NCBI GenBank assembly: GCA_012845835.1
Contig: JABAKD010000030.1
Span: 8,141,305 to 8,205,304 of the forward strand
Direction of reading: 5' to 3'
From: Undaria pinnatifida
Lineage: Eukaryota; Sar; Phaeophyceae; Laminariales; Alariaceae
DNA: 64,000 nucleotides
Of the stretch, positions 33,861-44,600 are shown piece by piece. The position numbers were made by a program, and so were the translations under genes. Under the pieces are notes generated by a model, which did no database searches, had not been told where the DNA came from, and worked only from the letters and a program-made list of their open reading frames with translations. Every line of letters starts with the position of its first letter. The stretch's first letter is position 1.

Positions 33861-34283
33861 GACAGCCAGACGCAGTATTCGTATGGGGGCGTTGCGTTGT
33901 GAGTTAGGCAACAGTCTTCACAATCCCAACAGTGATACGGCGTACGATTACGTCCGCGATGCTGTCGTTCAGCCTTCTGGCGTCGGAGATAGTGCAACGA
34001 AGTGGGGTTCCTGCAGGTGGGTGCGCACATGGGATGGGAAATACCACAATATGCACGAGCAAAACGAAGCCGTGTGGTTAAAGGAAGAGCGCATAATCTC
34101 AGCAAGCGCAGCATACCGGCAATATACCACCGGAAGCACTAACAGTACAACAGTTATTTTCCAACGGAATCGTAATCAGTATTACCAACACTGTAACAGC
34201 AGAGCAGCTATGAAACGGCAGTACGAGTTGTATAGTTACTGACACGCGCGAGGTGGAAGATTTTGGTTCAAGATTATGCTCGT

Positions 34284-34626
34284 ACTATAGACACGCCTGG
34301 GCTATGCAGAATCTGTTGACCGGAGATTTCCCCCCCTTTTGGCCTGAGGGGGGCTGGTCAGCACCAGTCAGGTGCTAGAAAGAGAGAGAGAAGTTGTTGA
34401 GTATTAGTTTCGAACACGAGAAAACAAGCGATCTTACACTTCATCCCCGGATCCCTATACCAAAATCCAGAAGAGGATACATGGAAACCCCGATCGTCTT
34501 CGGGTCCAATTAGCATTCACACCTCACATCGGATCCTCAGTAGTAAATCACCTCCAAGAAGATCAACTCTCGTCTCTTATCACCAATGCTGCACGCTCTC
34601 TGGTGCTCAACTACTGTCCACAATGC
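34284..34626. repeat. Dispersed ~340-bp repeat, copy 1 (uninterrupted)
   Basis: It begins ACTATAGACACGCC and ends near CTCTCTGGTGCTC. The same sequence recurs at 37509-38409, where a 559-bp hAT-type element interrupts it. This copy shows the state before insertion (AGTTTCGAACACG near 34409). The repeat is unclassified. Confidence 0.85.
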
Positions 34627-36380
34627 CCCAAAAGCGAGTTGCTGCTCGAAGTAGTTCATAAACATGCTTTGATCAAAAGTGAGCACCAGCTACATGACAT
34701 CAAAGAAAACATACATGTCGTTTGTGAATGATAAACGACCACAGCCATCAATAGCATCAATACCGTCAATGCCATCAATACCATCAATACCATCAGTACC
34801 ATCAGTACCATCAATACCACCAATACCATGCCCCATGATTACGGTTTTCGTTTTAACGGTAAACATGCATTCAATTTCACATATAACAAACCAATCAATT
34901 GCTCCACAACCACGAGTCATAAAACATTACATTAAACAGTACAATGCTTCACAGGAACATTCACACACGAACACCAGGCACAAATAATGCATATAAACAA
35001 AAGCAATATCATCAATAATACTACATGAGCAACCGTCGTTTTTCGCAAAAAGTACCTCAAAAGTAAATGTCTTCGTCTTACACGCGCAGACAACACGCTA
35101 AAAAATACCAGGTGACATTTATCAAAATTACGTACAAAGAGTCAACAAAAAAATACCGGCAAAATATTCCAGGACGACCTTGGCGTAAGTCACGCGAAAA
35201 TCGCAGAAAGCTCGTAGCGAAATACCACATTGCTGCTTCAACTTTGTCCATATACGCAATTCATTGACATCACACGAACATGCATCACGCATCCAGCAAG
35301 ACTCGCTTGTTTGGAGACAAAAACCAGCAGCGATATATAAGCACACTCATTGTGCTACGACAAAATAAGACAATCGTCCCATGCGCTCGAAAACAGATAG
35401 CACAGATGACCCTACACAAACTGCCAACGCAAATAATACGGAAGACACAAATATCCCTTACTCGTACGCACAACAAGCACATATGTACCACTGTAGCAAA
35501 CTTGAACATCGGGTTCTGTTGCTACTCGGTTGGCCCCTAAGCAGTTCCCTTCAACTGGAAAGGTTCCTTAATGTTTCACTACGAATGCATCGGAATGCAC
35601 ACAACGACAAACTCTCATACTGCTCCTCTCTGTTCATCAGAAACGACACAAGTTTGCCTAAGAAACGCGCCAATACGTCAAACGCAATCAACGATTCGTT
35701 TTATTTTCTCACACGGTACAGAGCACGCTCCGTGCATACATCTATCTGCACACAATGTGTGTGAAAAACTACAACGCGCGCACGGCAGTCAAGGGTTTGC
35801 ATCTGTTTTACGGACACGCCACGAAACCCTACGCGCTCGCTTCAACCTGTCGATGAAAACGCCATGCTAATGCACATGTGTGTTAACCTTCCAATTGTAA
35901 TCTCTGAACGCAAATTACGGTTTCATACGGGTTGGAACACGAGCTCCTTCAGGCTGACTCGTTCATATGCAGTGGGGAAAGCAAGTACCAGGTTCTTTGC
36001 GGCAATACGTGGACATCTTTGTTCTCACCTTCAGCAGCTACGACGAGATTCTCTGTACAGAGGCATGCAGCAGTACTCGCATCATAATGCATTAATTTTT
36101 GTCCGCGACAAGATTTTTCTGCGACACACAAGCACTCAAGCCAGATTGACACCAGTCGCAAAGCACACGTTGTAGTATGCCACATACTGCTCTACGGACG
36201 ATCAGCATGACACACACCAAGACGGGGTATAATTTTAACCAGCAAAGCACGCAGCACGCTTGCCCCCAAGTTCTAAATAAGACACGACGCGCGACAAAGC
36301 ACGCGAAAAAGACAGCATTACCCTCGAAAAACAAATCAAAATCACATCTTCAACGCAAGAAGTGGGTGGGCTCCATCGTG
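34430..36380. other. G-poor, A/C-rich stretch without recognised genes
   Basis: The plus strand is conspicuously poor in G over almost 2 kb, unlike the rest of the window. Short frames exist on both strands, but none is recognised. A possible exon end, KKWVGSIVEP followed by gtaagc at about 36390, is not supported by partners. Confidence 0.45.
34745..34830. repeat. 9-bp tandem repeat (ATCAATACC)
   Basis: About nine units of ATCAATACC with variants ATCAGTACC and GTCAATGCC. Translated it gives Ile-Pro-Ser repeats, but the surrounding frame has no other sign of coding. Confidence 0.9.
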
Positions 36381-37000
36381 GAACCCAAGTAAGCGCATAG
36401 CCTTCCCAAAACAAGATCCAAGTTATCAGCGCCTGGAGGCATCCGATCGTTCGACAAGATAACTTGTACCTGTGGACGTAGAGTGCTCTGAGGAGCTCGA
36501 GTTCTCAATGACCCCCTTTTAGCGGCACTCCAGCTCCTCCTTTTCTGAAATGCAGAGCGCAGCTGCCTTCTCGAACGGCTGTATACACGCGTGCTCTGCT
36601 CACTCGTCGCTCCGCCGCCCGAAGTGGATATCCTCGCGACAATCTAGAAGCCCAGCAGGGGAGATTGAAAGCATCCCGCCGCGTTTGTCACAACCAAACG
36701 CTTCGCACGTGATGCCGCGCCGTTACCCTCGGGATGCGCGACGCCACAGCCCTCAGTCGGCACCGCTGAACCACCGCATTTCGGTGTATTCCTTTCGCCA
36801 GCATGCCCCCCGAAAGCCTTGAGCCCTCGCGATCGGCGGGTGTGTCTTTGCTGGCCGAGTTGAACCGTCAGCGGATCAAATCGTACCTATTTTTTTCTTC
36901 TTTTAGCACACATCTACTTTCCAGCTTCTGGACAAGCCGTGGTTACAGGTGTCGTCCCTTCCCCCCCCGGGTTCTTGCCTTCAATTTGTATCGCGCATAG

Positions 37001-37197
37001 GGTTCAGCAATCCCACTGCTCGTCGATTTTTCATCGAGCGTTGCTAGCTCACGCTCTCGCGCTATCCGCAAGTCTATCTGTGCCCAACAAAAAGTCCCCA
37101 CGAATTTATACGAGTATGCACTCGGGGGGATTCGAACTCACGAAACTGACCTATACCAGGCTCGAGGATAACCTGATACGCCACCGGGGCGACCGGC
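37001..37197 (-). mobile_element. tRNA-derived SINE-like element, copy B
   Basis: Reverse-complement relative of 25029-25220. Read on the minus strand it has TGGCGTATCAGG (A box), GTTCGAATCC (B box), GCGCGAGAGCGTGAG and CGATGAAAAATCGACGA in the same order and spacing. Both copies have diverged by scattered substitutions, so neither is very recent. Confidence 0.65.
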
Positions 37198-37508
37198 CTA
37201 TACTGCAGGATGGCACAGAACCAAGGCAGTCAACCTGATTCAAACCTGACCATCATCAGCGGATGTGGAGCCTGCTGCTGCAGCCCCTCCACTCTGGGTG
37301 CGATGCTGGAACATCGCCTCTAGCGGCCCCTCGTACGACCACAGAAGACCTCGTTCGGAGTCCTCAAGCAGCACGCCGTGCGGACAGCACCCTCATAATG
37401 TCAGACGGCTTCCTACCGAAACGCGGCGCAATCTACCTGGCGCTGTTTCGATCCGTACAAAAAAAAAAAACTGAACTAACTTCAGTGTGTTCTCCTGAGT
37501 TATCGATA

Positions 37509-38409
37509 ACTATAGACACGCCTCGGTTAAGCAGTCTATTGACCAGAGATTGTCCCCCCTTTGAGCGGGGCTGGTCAGCACCATTCAGGTGCTAGAAAAA
37601 GCGAGAGAAGTTGTTGCGTATTAGTTTCAAACAGGGATGTACATAACTTCAGAATGAACACATTACGCACCCGTAATTACGGCAAATCGGGGATTGACAT
37701 TACGCACGCGTAATTACGGCTACCGTGCGGGGACAAAAGCCCCCCATCCCCGGGGGTTCCGTGTATAGCTGTGTTACCCTGTACCCAGGGGTTCCGTACG
37801 TAGCATTTGCTCTCTTGCTTCGCGTTCTCGCCGAGATGTGGTGTCTGGTAGTATGTATTTGATGTATGATACCCTACCGCCACAGCTGCAGCCCTGCAGC
37901 AACCGTTGGAGAGCATGTTGTATGTTGTATGCTGTATAGTACATAGCGCAGAGTACAGACTTCAGAAAAGTCTAAAAGAAAAAAGATCATGCTCATTCTC
38001 CATTCTCCATGTCCTTACTCGGAGCGATCAAACCTCAACCCAGCTGCTTCCAACTTGAACCTTCTAAAGCAAGTACTGTAGCACAAGAGACGCACCGTAG
38101 AAATACGGAACATTACCGCGGAATATACACATTACGCACGGCCCATCCACATTACCCGTAATTACCCGTAATGCGTAATGTACATCCCTGGTTTCAAACA
38201 CGAAAAAACAAGCGATCTTGAACTTCATCCCCGGATCCCTATACCAGAATCCAGAAGAAGATAAACGGAAACCCCTATCGTCAGTTCAGATCCAATTAAC
38301 GTGTTAACGTTCACATCTCACATCGAATCCTCAGTAGTTAATCACCACCAAGAAGATCAACTGTCGTCTCTTATCACCAATGCTACACACTCTCTGGTGC
38401 TCTGCTGTC
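37509..38409. repeat. Dispersed ~340-bp repeat, copy 2, split by a transposon
   Basis: The segments 37509-37631 and 38199-38409 together align with 34284-34626 in the same orientation. The interruption is the hAT-type element at 37632-38190 plus its duplicated target. Confidence 0.85.
37632..38190. mobile_element. hAT-type MITE, 559 bp
   Basis: Perfect 13-bp terminal inverted repeats, CAGGGATGTACAT and ATGTACATCCCTG. The flanks are an 8-bp direct repeat, GTTTCAAA (37624-37631 and 38191-38198), and the paralogous repeat at 34.4 kb has a single copy of the related site. CAGGG ends plus an 8-bp duplication identify the hAT superfamily. TTACGCA and GTAATTACGG words cluster near both ends, as expected for subterminal transposase-binding repeats. 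There is no coding capacity, so transposition would need a transposase from elsewhere. Confidence 0.88.
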
Positions 38410-38964
38410 CACAGCACTTTTGTTACAATGCAATCGTACTGCAAAGGTGATGCCGCTACTATAAGTAGCAGTGTTACGGCAGTACGAGTAAGTGAAGTGA
38501 AACTGCTGTATCCGAGGGTCCGGGGCGCATAATGTGGCAAGACTTTGCACGTACTTATACGTACCTGGTACAGCAGAGTAGAATAATCCCATGAATCGTA
38601 TAGAACTCTGCACAGAAATTACAGAAGGACTCGTACAGCAGTCGAGAAAGTACCCGTCCTGCGGAGTACGCACAAGCTGGTATGATGATAAGCATCACCA
38701 GTGTAATAGCGGTAGGAAATTAGTATCAAATGGGTCCGAGGTGTAGACTCGCACATAACTGCTACTGCGGAGTTGCACGGCAGACTATCCTGGCATTTTA
38801 TGTACTACAGCAGAAGTACCTTGGATGGATATAATGACCGATGTAGTATTAACATTGTATGAATTTTTTTTTTACGTTTCGGGATCCTGGCACGTAGTCC
38901 AGCAGTATCCTACCGCTTTGGTCGGGTATATAACGATCGTTGTAATGCTAAAATAATGTTAGAT
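38410..38964. other. Intergenic, no gene seen
   Basis: No recognised motif. Confidence 0.4.
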
Positions 38965-39176
38965 GGTTCTTGCAAATCGCCCAGATTAATAAAATACGGT
39001 TGTAAATAGAGGTTGCCGTCGAGGTACTGGACGCAATCTATGCGAGCCATGGCTTTGAACGATTCGAACGGTTCTTGAATTTCGCCCACAGACATGAAAC
39101 ACGGTTATATGTAGAGGCTGTCGTCGAGGTGCTGGACGCAGTCTACGCAAGTCATGGCTTTAAACGATCCAAAGCC
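38965..39176. repeat. Diverged tandem duplication, 2 x ~105 bp
   Basis: The two units start GGTTCTTG at 38965 and 39070. On the minus strand both keep the phrase SFKAM..xDCVQxLDxxLY, and many differences are conservative, which hints that the unit was once coding. The protein is not recognised. Confidence 0.7.
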
Positions 39177-39779
39177 AACGATGTGGTGACGGAGACAGCG
39201 TAGTGGTGGCAAAGAGAGCCGACGATGTGATGGCGGAGGCAGCAGAATGATAGCGGAGAGAGCAGAGAGCCGCAGCAACTGTAGGACCAACAGCAAAAGC
39301 AGCTCGCAGCGGGAGAACATCTCAGAACGGGGGTTTCGACGCATTATGTATGCGAACGAAATCGGGGAATTGACTTTTGTCGTCCCAGGGTACTCGTTTT
39401 GTGCCATATTTCTCCGTGAAGTCGAATTCATGTGCGGATGATGTTCGGCGGGTTTCTACACGATATGTAGGTAGTTAGAAATCTTGTGAGACTGATCCAA
39501 GACGACAAAGACTCGAGGGTTACGCTAGTTTTGAAAAATTGATGGTGGGTTCGCTGTGCAACACGAGGCTCGAAGGGTGTTGCTGTGTGGGCCAGTGGGT
39601 AGGTGCGACTGCGTTCGTGTGTTGGTGTGAGGGCGTTGCTAGGTAGGGTGCTGGTGAGAGCGTGGTTCATGGTTTTGCAAAGAGTGATGTTAGTGGGTTG
39701 GTTGGTTTGGTGTTTAACACGAGGCTCGAAGGATGCCGTCGTGTGTGCGCTCGAGCACGAAGAGGTGCTGATGGGGGCT

Positions 39780-40640
39780 TAGTTGCAGTGGGTTGGTGGC
39801 TCGCTTTGGCGAAAAACAGTTTTCGGCGGTCGTGTGTTGGTGAGAACTTGGTCACAGTGCTTTGGTGGCTCGCTTTGGCGAGAAATCATGTTTCGGGAGT
39901 ACGTTTGTTGGTGGCAGCTTCGTCACAGTGCGTTGATGGCTCGCTTTGGTCATAAATCAGTTTTCGGGAGTCCTTCATTGGTGGCGGCTTCGTCGCAGCA
40001 CATCGGTGGCTCTCGCTTTGGCCAGGAATATGTCTTCGAGAGTCGTGTGTTGCTGGGAGCTTGGTGAGAGTGCGTTGGTGGTTCGCTTTAGCGAGAAATC
40101 AGTCTTCGGGAGTCGTGTGTTGCTGGAAGCTTGGTCGCAGTGCGTTGGTGGCTCGCTTTGGGGAGAAATCATTTTTCGAGAGTAAGTTTTGTTGGTGGCA
40201 GCATCGTCACAGTGCGTTGGTGGGTCGCTGTGGTCAGAAATGACTTTTCAGGAGTCCGTTATTGGTGGAAGCTTCGTCGCAGCACGTTGATGGCCCTCGC
40301 TTTGGCCAGAAATCGGTCTTCGAGAGTCGTGTGTTGCTGGGAGCTTGGTGAGAGTGCGTTGGCGGCTCGCTTTGGCGAGAAATCAGTCTTCGGGAGTTGT
40401 GCGTTGCTGGGAGCGTGGTGATAATGAGTTGGTGGCTCACTTTAGCGAGAAATCAGTCTTCGGGAGTCGTGTGTTGGTGCAGGCTTGGCTGCAGTGCGTT
40501 GGTGGCTTACTTTGGCCAGAAACCAGTATTCGGGGGTCCTGCGTTGGTGTGGGCTTGGTCGCATTGCGTTGGTGGCCCACTTTGGCGAGAAATCAGTTTG
40601 CGGGAGTCTTTGTTGGTGAGGGCGTTGGCACGGTGCTGGT
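39780..40640. repeat. Minisatellite array 2, ~69-70-bp unit, about 12-13 copies
   Basis: The core GGTGGCTCGCTTTGGCGAG recurs (for example at 39795 and 39864), followed by AAATCAGT(T/C)TTCGGGAGTC and GTGTGTTGCTGGGAGCTTGGT. Degenerate units extend left to about 39540. It shares its core with array 1 but has its own consensus (AAATCAGT against AAGGCAGT), so each array has homogenised separately. Confidence 0.92.
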
Positions 40641-40927
40641 GGGAGAAAAATCGAAAATATATGGGGTGTTTTTTAAATAGCGCTGTGCGTTACGCGTATA
40701 GCGTAACGTGTAACGAACGCCCCACGTTAGCGATGCGAGTAAGCAGGTCAGCGTGACCACAATGATGGTTCTGGTGCCGGGTGTATTACCTGGCACAGCA
40801 TAACCCCCCCCCATGTAATCCTGGGATTCCTTGACGGGACCATTTTCTCCGAAACAAGGGGGGCGCGCACTTCAGCACACAACATGAACACAGCCCATCG
40901 ACGACCTCACCACCGACGCAGCAACGG

Positions 40928-41190
40928 CAGGATCAATAGCTCAGCCAGTAGGACAGCAATCCGATAAGCAGCTCAGTCATTGGGACAGCAGTAAGATCAG
41001 CGGCTCAATCAGTAGGACAGCACTAGGATCAACAGGACAGCAGTACTCGTAGGACCAGTAACTCATTCAGTAGGACAGCAGGTCAGTCGTAGGATCAACG
41101 GCTCAGCCAGCAGGACAGCAGTAGGATCAGCAGCTCAGTCAATACGACAGCAGATGCTCGTAGGATCAGTAGTGCCACAACAGTGCCAGT
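40928..41190. repeat. Short-unit repeat, AGGATCAGCAGCTCAGTCAGTAGGACAGC-type
   Basis: Imperfect units of about 30 bp built from AGGATCA, GCTCAGTCAG and TAGGACAGCA. They lie a few hundred bases before the first identified exon of the VWA/U-box gene and may be in its 5' region. Confidence 0.8.
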
Positions 41191-41619
41191 TCAGTAAGAC
41201 ACACCGCTGTCGAGAAAGCCAGATAGGAATTCGTCCGGGGGGCGGTGTATCATTCGGGTTTTGTCACATCATGCGTACGGTATGATAGGCGACTCTTGAC
41301 ACATGACACTTGACTTGACGCACACGGCATCGAAGCTTGGGCCTTTATTTTTTTTGTTATACACGAGTGCGTCTGTGATGATGGCCTCTCGACGCCTTCC
41401 ATGTTCATAGCTTCGCATGTAGTGCACCTCCACCTCCAAGGTTGCGGTGAATATGAGCACGCTTATTTCACACTAAAAACACGATGGTGCAATGCAAACA
41501 CGATGGGATATCAACACGACCATGCAATACAAACAACGATGCTGCAATACGAACGACGATGATGCAATACCAACACGATGGCTGACGCAATGAGAACATA
41601 CAACATGATGACGATGCAG

Positions 41620-44600
41620 TTTGGACGAGCTGGTGGGAGCGCTAAAAGGCGCTGGGGTGGACAACACGGGTCTCATCGTTGGGGTTGACTTCACGCGCTC
41701 AAACGAATGGTGAGCGCTTTGTTCTGCAAGCAGCGAGCCTGTAATGCGGTTCAATGGAGAGGGGATGGGAGTTGACCATGCCCGTTCACGGCGTGACCTC
41801 TGTATACTAGGAACTCGCGCAGCAGGGTACTCGTAACTGTCTTGGGTAATGAACATGTCTGCGTTGGTGGTCGGTGGATGCTTCAGATAACTCAAAGATC
41901 TCAACATGAGGCCCCTCTTTTTTGGTGCCGTCAAATTTGGGAAATCGCGTTCTCTCGCGAGAGTGAAGCTATCATGTGGATATGGCAGCAGCTGTTGCAC
42001 AACGCCTAATCAAAACGCGTTCACCCGTCCAGCAATCAACACGTGGCTGGTTCAAATTCTCCGTCCGAGAGCCAGTTTGTGCCATTTGGTTACCAAGTGC
42101 AGGCGTAGTACATATGGATGTACAGTAGCGATATGTGCTGTATGCCCGACGGATGCTGTTTATGTGTACGGAACGGTTTTGTATTTTGGAGTTCCAGTAG
42201 GTGTAGGCCGGTAGGCTGTAATTGTAGGCTGTAGGTGGGGTGAAAGGCAAGGCAACAGGGTCTTGGATACTCGCGATGGTGGTTTTTTGTGTTGAGCGCC
42301 GTGCTTAAGTTTTTCGCGCGATGCTTCGATGCGCCATGTATTTATGCACAGACAAATATTGGCAACGACCAGGAAGAGACGCGAGTTTTGTAGTATTGCT
42401 TATCAATTTGGTCGCCGTCGTGGTTGGTTGGCGTGGCAGGACCGGGCAGAAGTACTACGGGAAGCGGAGTATGCACGACGTTACTGGGCCAGACCCGAAC
42501 CCCTACCAGGTGGGTAACTTCTCCTTTGTACCTTGGCGCCACATAGTAAAGAGAACATACTTGATATGGATTATACCAGTACGTGATACCAGGCGTCGAA
42601 ACATGACTGGGAACAGTAGGATGTCCCTTTTGTCGGCGCCTTAGACCTGGGGAGATGAAACGTGTCGCCGACGCCAGCGCTAGTACAGAAGTTTCCAATT
42701 CCTTGCCCGCTGTTGATATCTTAACTCTTATTGGCTCTTGTTGTTCGGCAGTTCTTATAACCCGGGTGTCTTGATAAACTGCGCGTGCACCCGCCAGTCC
42801 GGGAGGCAATTTCCCCCCGGTGTGTTTTGACCGCGGCGTTCTTGTCATCGCGTAAGGTCTGAGTCTGTTCTGGTGTTCACCTTGTTACTTGATTACAACA
42901 TGGAAAGCTGTCCTTCCTGCGCCGAGGAAAGCGCAGAACCGACGCCTCTCCTAACTCCGCCCTCCACACCCGCACATCCACACACGACCCTCACACACCT
43001 ACCCATCAATCCACCCACCCACCCACCCACCCACTCACCCACCCACCCATCCACCCTCACCCCCACCCCTACCACCCCTACCCGTCGGCCCCGCCCGGCC
43101 GCCGCCGCCTCCCGCGCAAAATGGCACCCGTATGTGTGCGTGCATGTGTACCTTGTTTTTTTGTCGCATGCGAATATACAGGACGTACTGCAAGCTGTCG
43201 GGCGCGGGCTCGGTCCCTTGAACAGGTCGAACAGAGTGTGGTGCTACGGATTCGGCGACTCGATTACTAAGGACGAGTCTGTGTTCTGCTTCATGGCCAA
43301 CGATCAACCGTGCCGCGACCTGGAGCAGACGCTGGACCGTTACGCCAGCATCGCGCCAGCTGTGTCGCTGTCGGGCCCGACGTCTTTCGCCCCCCTGATC
43401 CTTAAGGCTATAGATATCGTGGAGGACAGCGGGCGGCAGTACCACTGCCTTGTCATCATTGCCGACGGCCAGGTGAGCTAGTCTCGTCTCAGCAGGTTCT
43501 CGTTGCCGAACCTTGTTTTTAATAGTACGATCGACTATTTTCTTCGTGTCTCAGTGCTCGGAGTGGGCAATTGTTCCGGACTCTTTCCATTTTCTCAGAA
43601 GAAGCTTGCTTTAATGGTAGCAATGTTCTTCACCAGAATATGGAAAATTATTCGTGTAATTTTTTGTCGTTGCCGACCGTTCTTAAGGCAGAAGAGGCGC
43701 TTGTTGACAGTACTGAATCTGCATCAGAACGATAACACAAATTCCTGCATAGTTGTCGCTGTGTTATCCTTCTTATAAAGTGTACCATCGATTGTTTGGG
43801 CTCTGCTTAATCCTGTGTAGGTTTTTCGATGCGTGTGCCGGTGCGATCGATTGACTCTTGAATCAATGCGGTGCAGGTGTGTTGCGGACGTAACTGGTAG
43901 GAGTGGTTTGTTGGGTGATTCTGCTTTGGGCTCTCCCTCTCCCTCCCTCTCTCCCTCTCCCTCCCTCTCTCCCTCTCCCGCCCCCTCTCCCCCCCTCCCC
44001 CCCTCTCTCAACATAATCTCCTCGAATACAGAAAATGATGAATTAAGCAATCCAGAAAAAAAACAAATGTAATTTTCCAACCCTGAAATATGAGTATCCC
44101 AATCTGAAATGTAATTATCCCATATTAATGAATTACATAATTTATTCATTATTATTCCTGTATATTTTCTTGTGTTATCTGCCACGCTCAACAACGCGCC
44201 CACTCTGCTGCCCGGCTGCTGTTTATGTCCCCCCCCCAGGTAACCCAAGAGCAAGAAACAGTCAAGGCCATTCGACAGGCGAGCTCGTATCCCCTGAGCA
44301 TAATCATGATTGGGGTAGGGGAGGGACCTTGGGACACTTGCCGAGAGTTCGACACTCGCCTGTCCGGCAGGTACGTTCCCTTCGATGTCGGGGGGGGCGG
44401 GAGAGGGGCGGGAGTGGGGCGGGAGTGGGGGAGGCGCGGAGGAGGGGTTGTACTCATTTTCATGCATGGCCGTAGTATTTTGACTATAGTACGATAGGCA
44501 GTCGCACCCCTGCAATGCCGGGATGGGGCACGTCGGATTTTCGCCGAGGAGACAGAAATTTCTTGCGCAAAGTGCGAAGCGCCGTGAGATGTTTAGCGAT

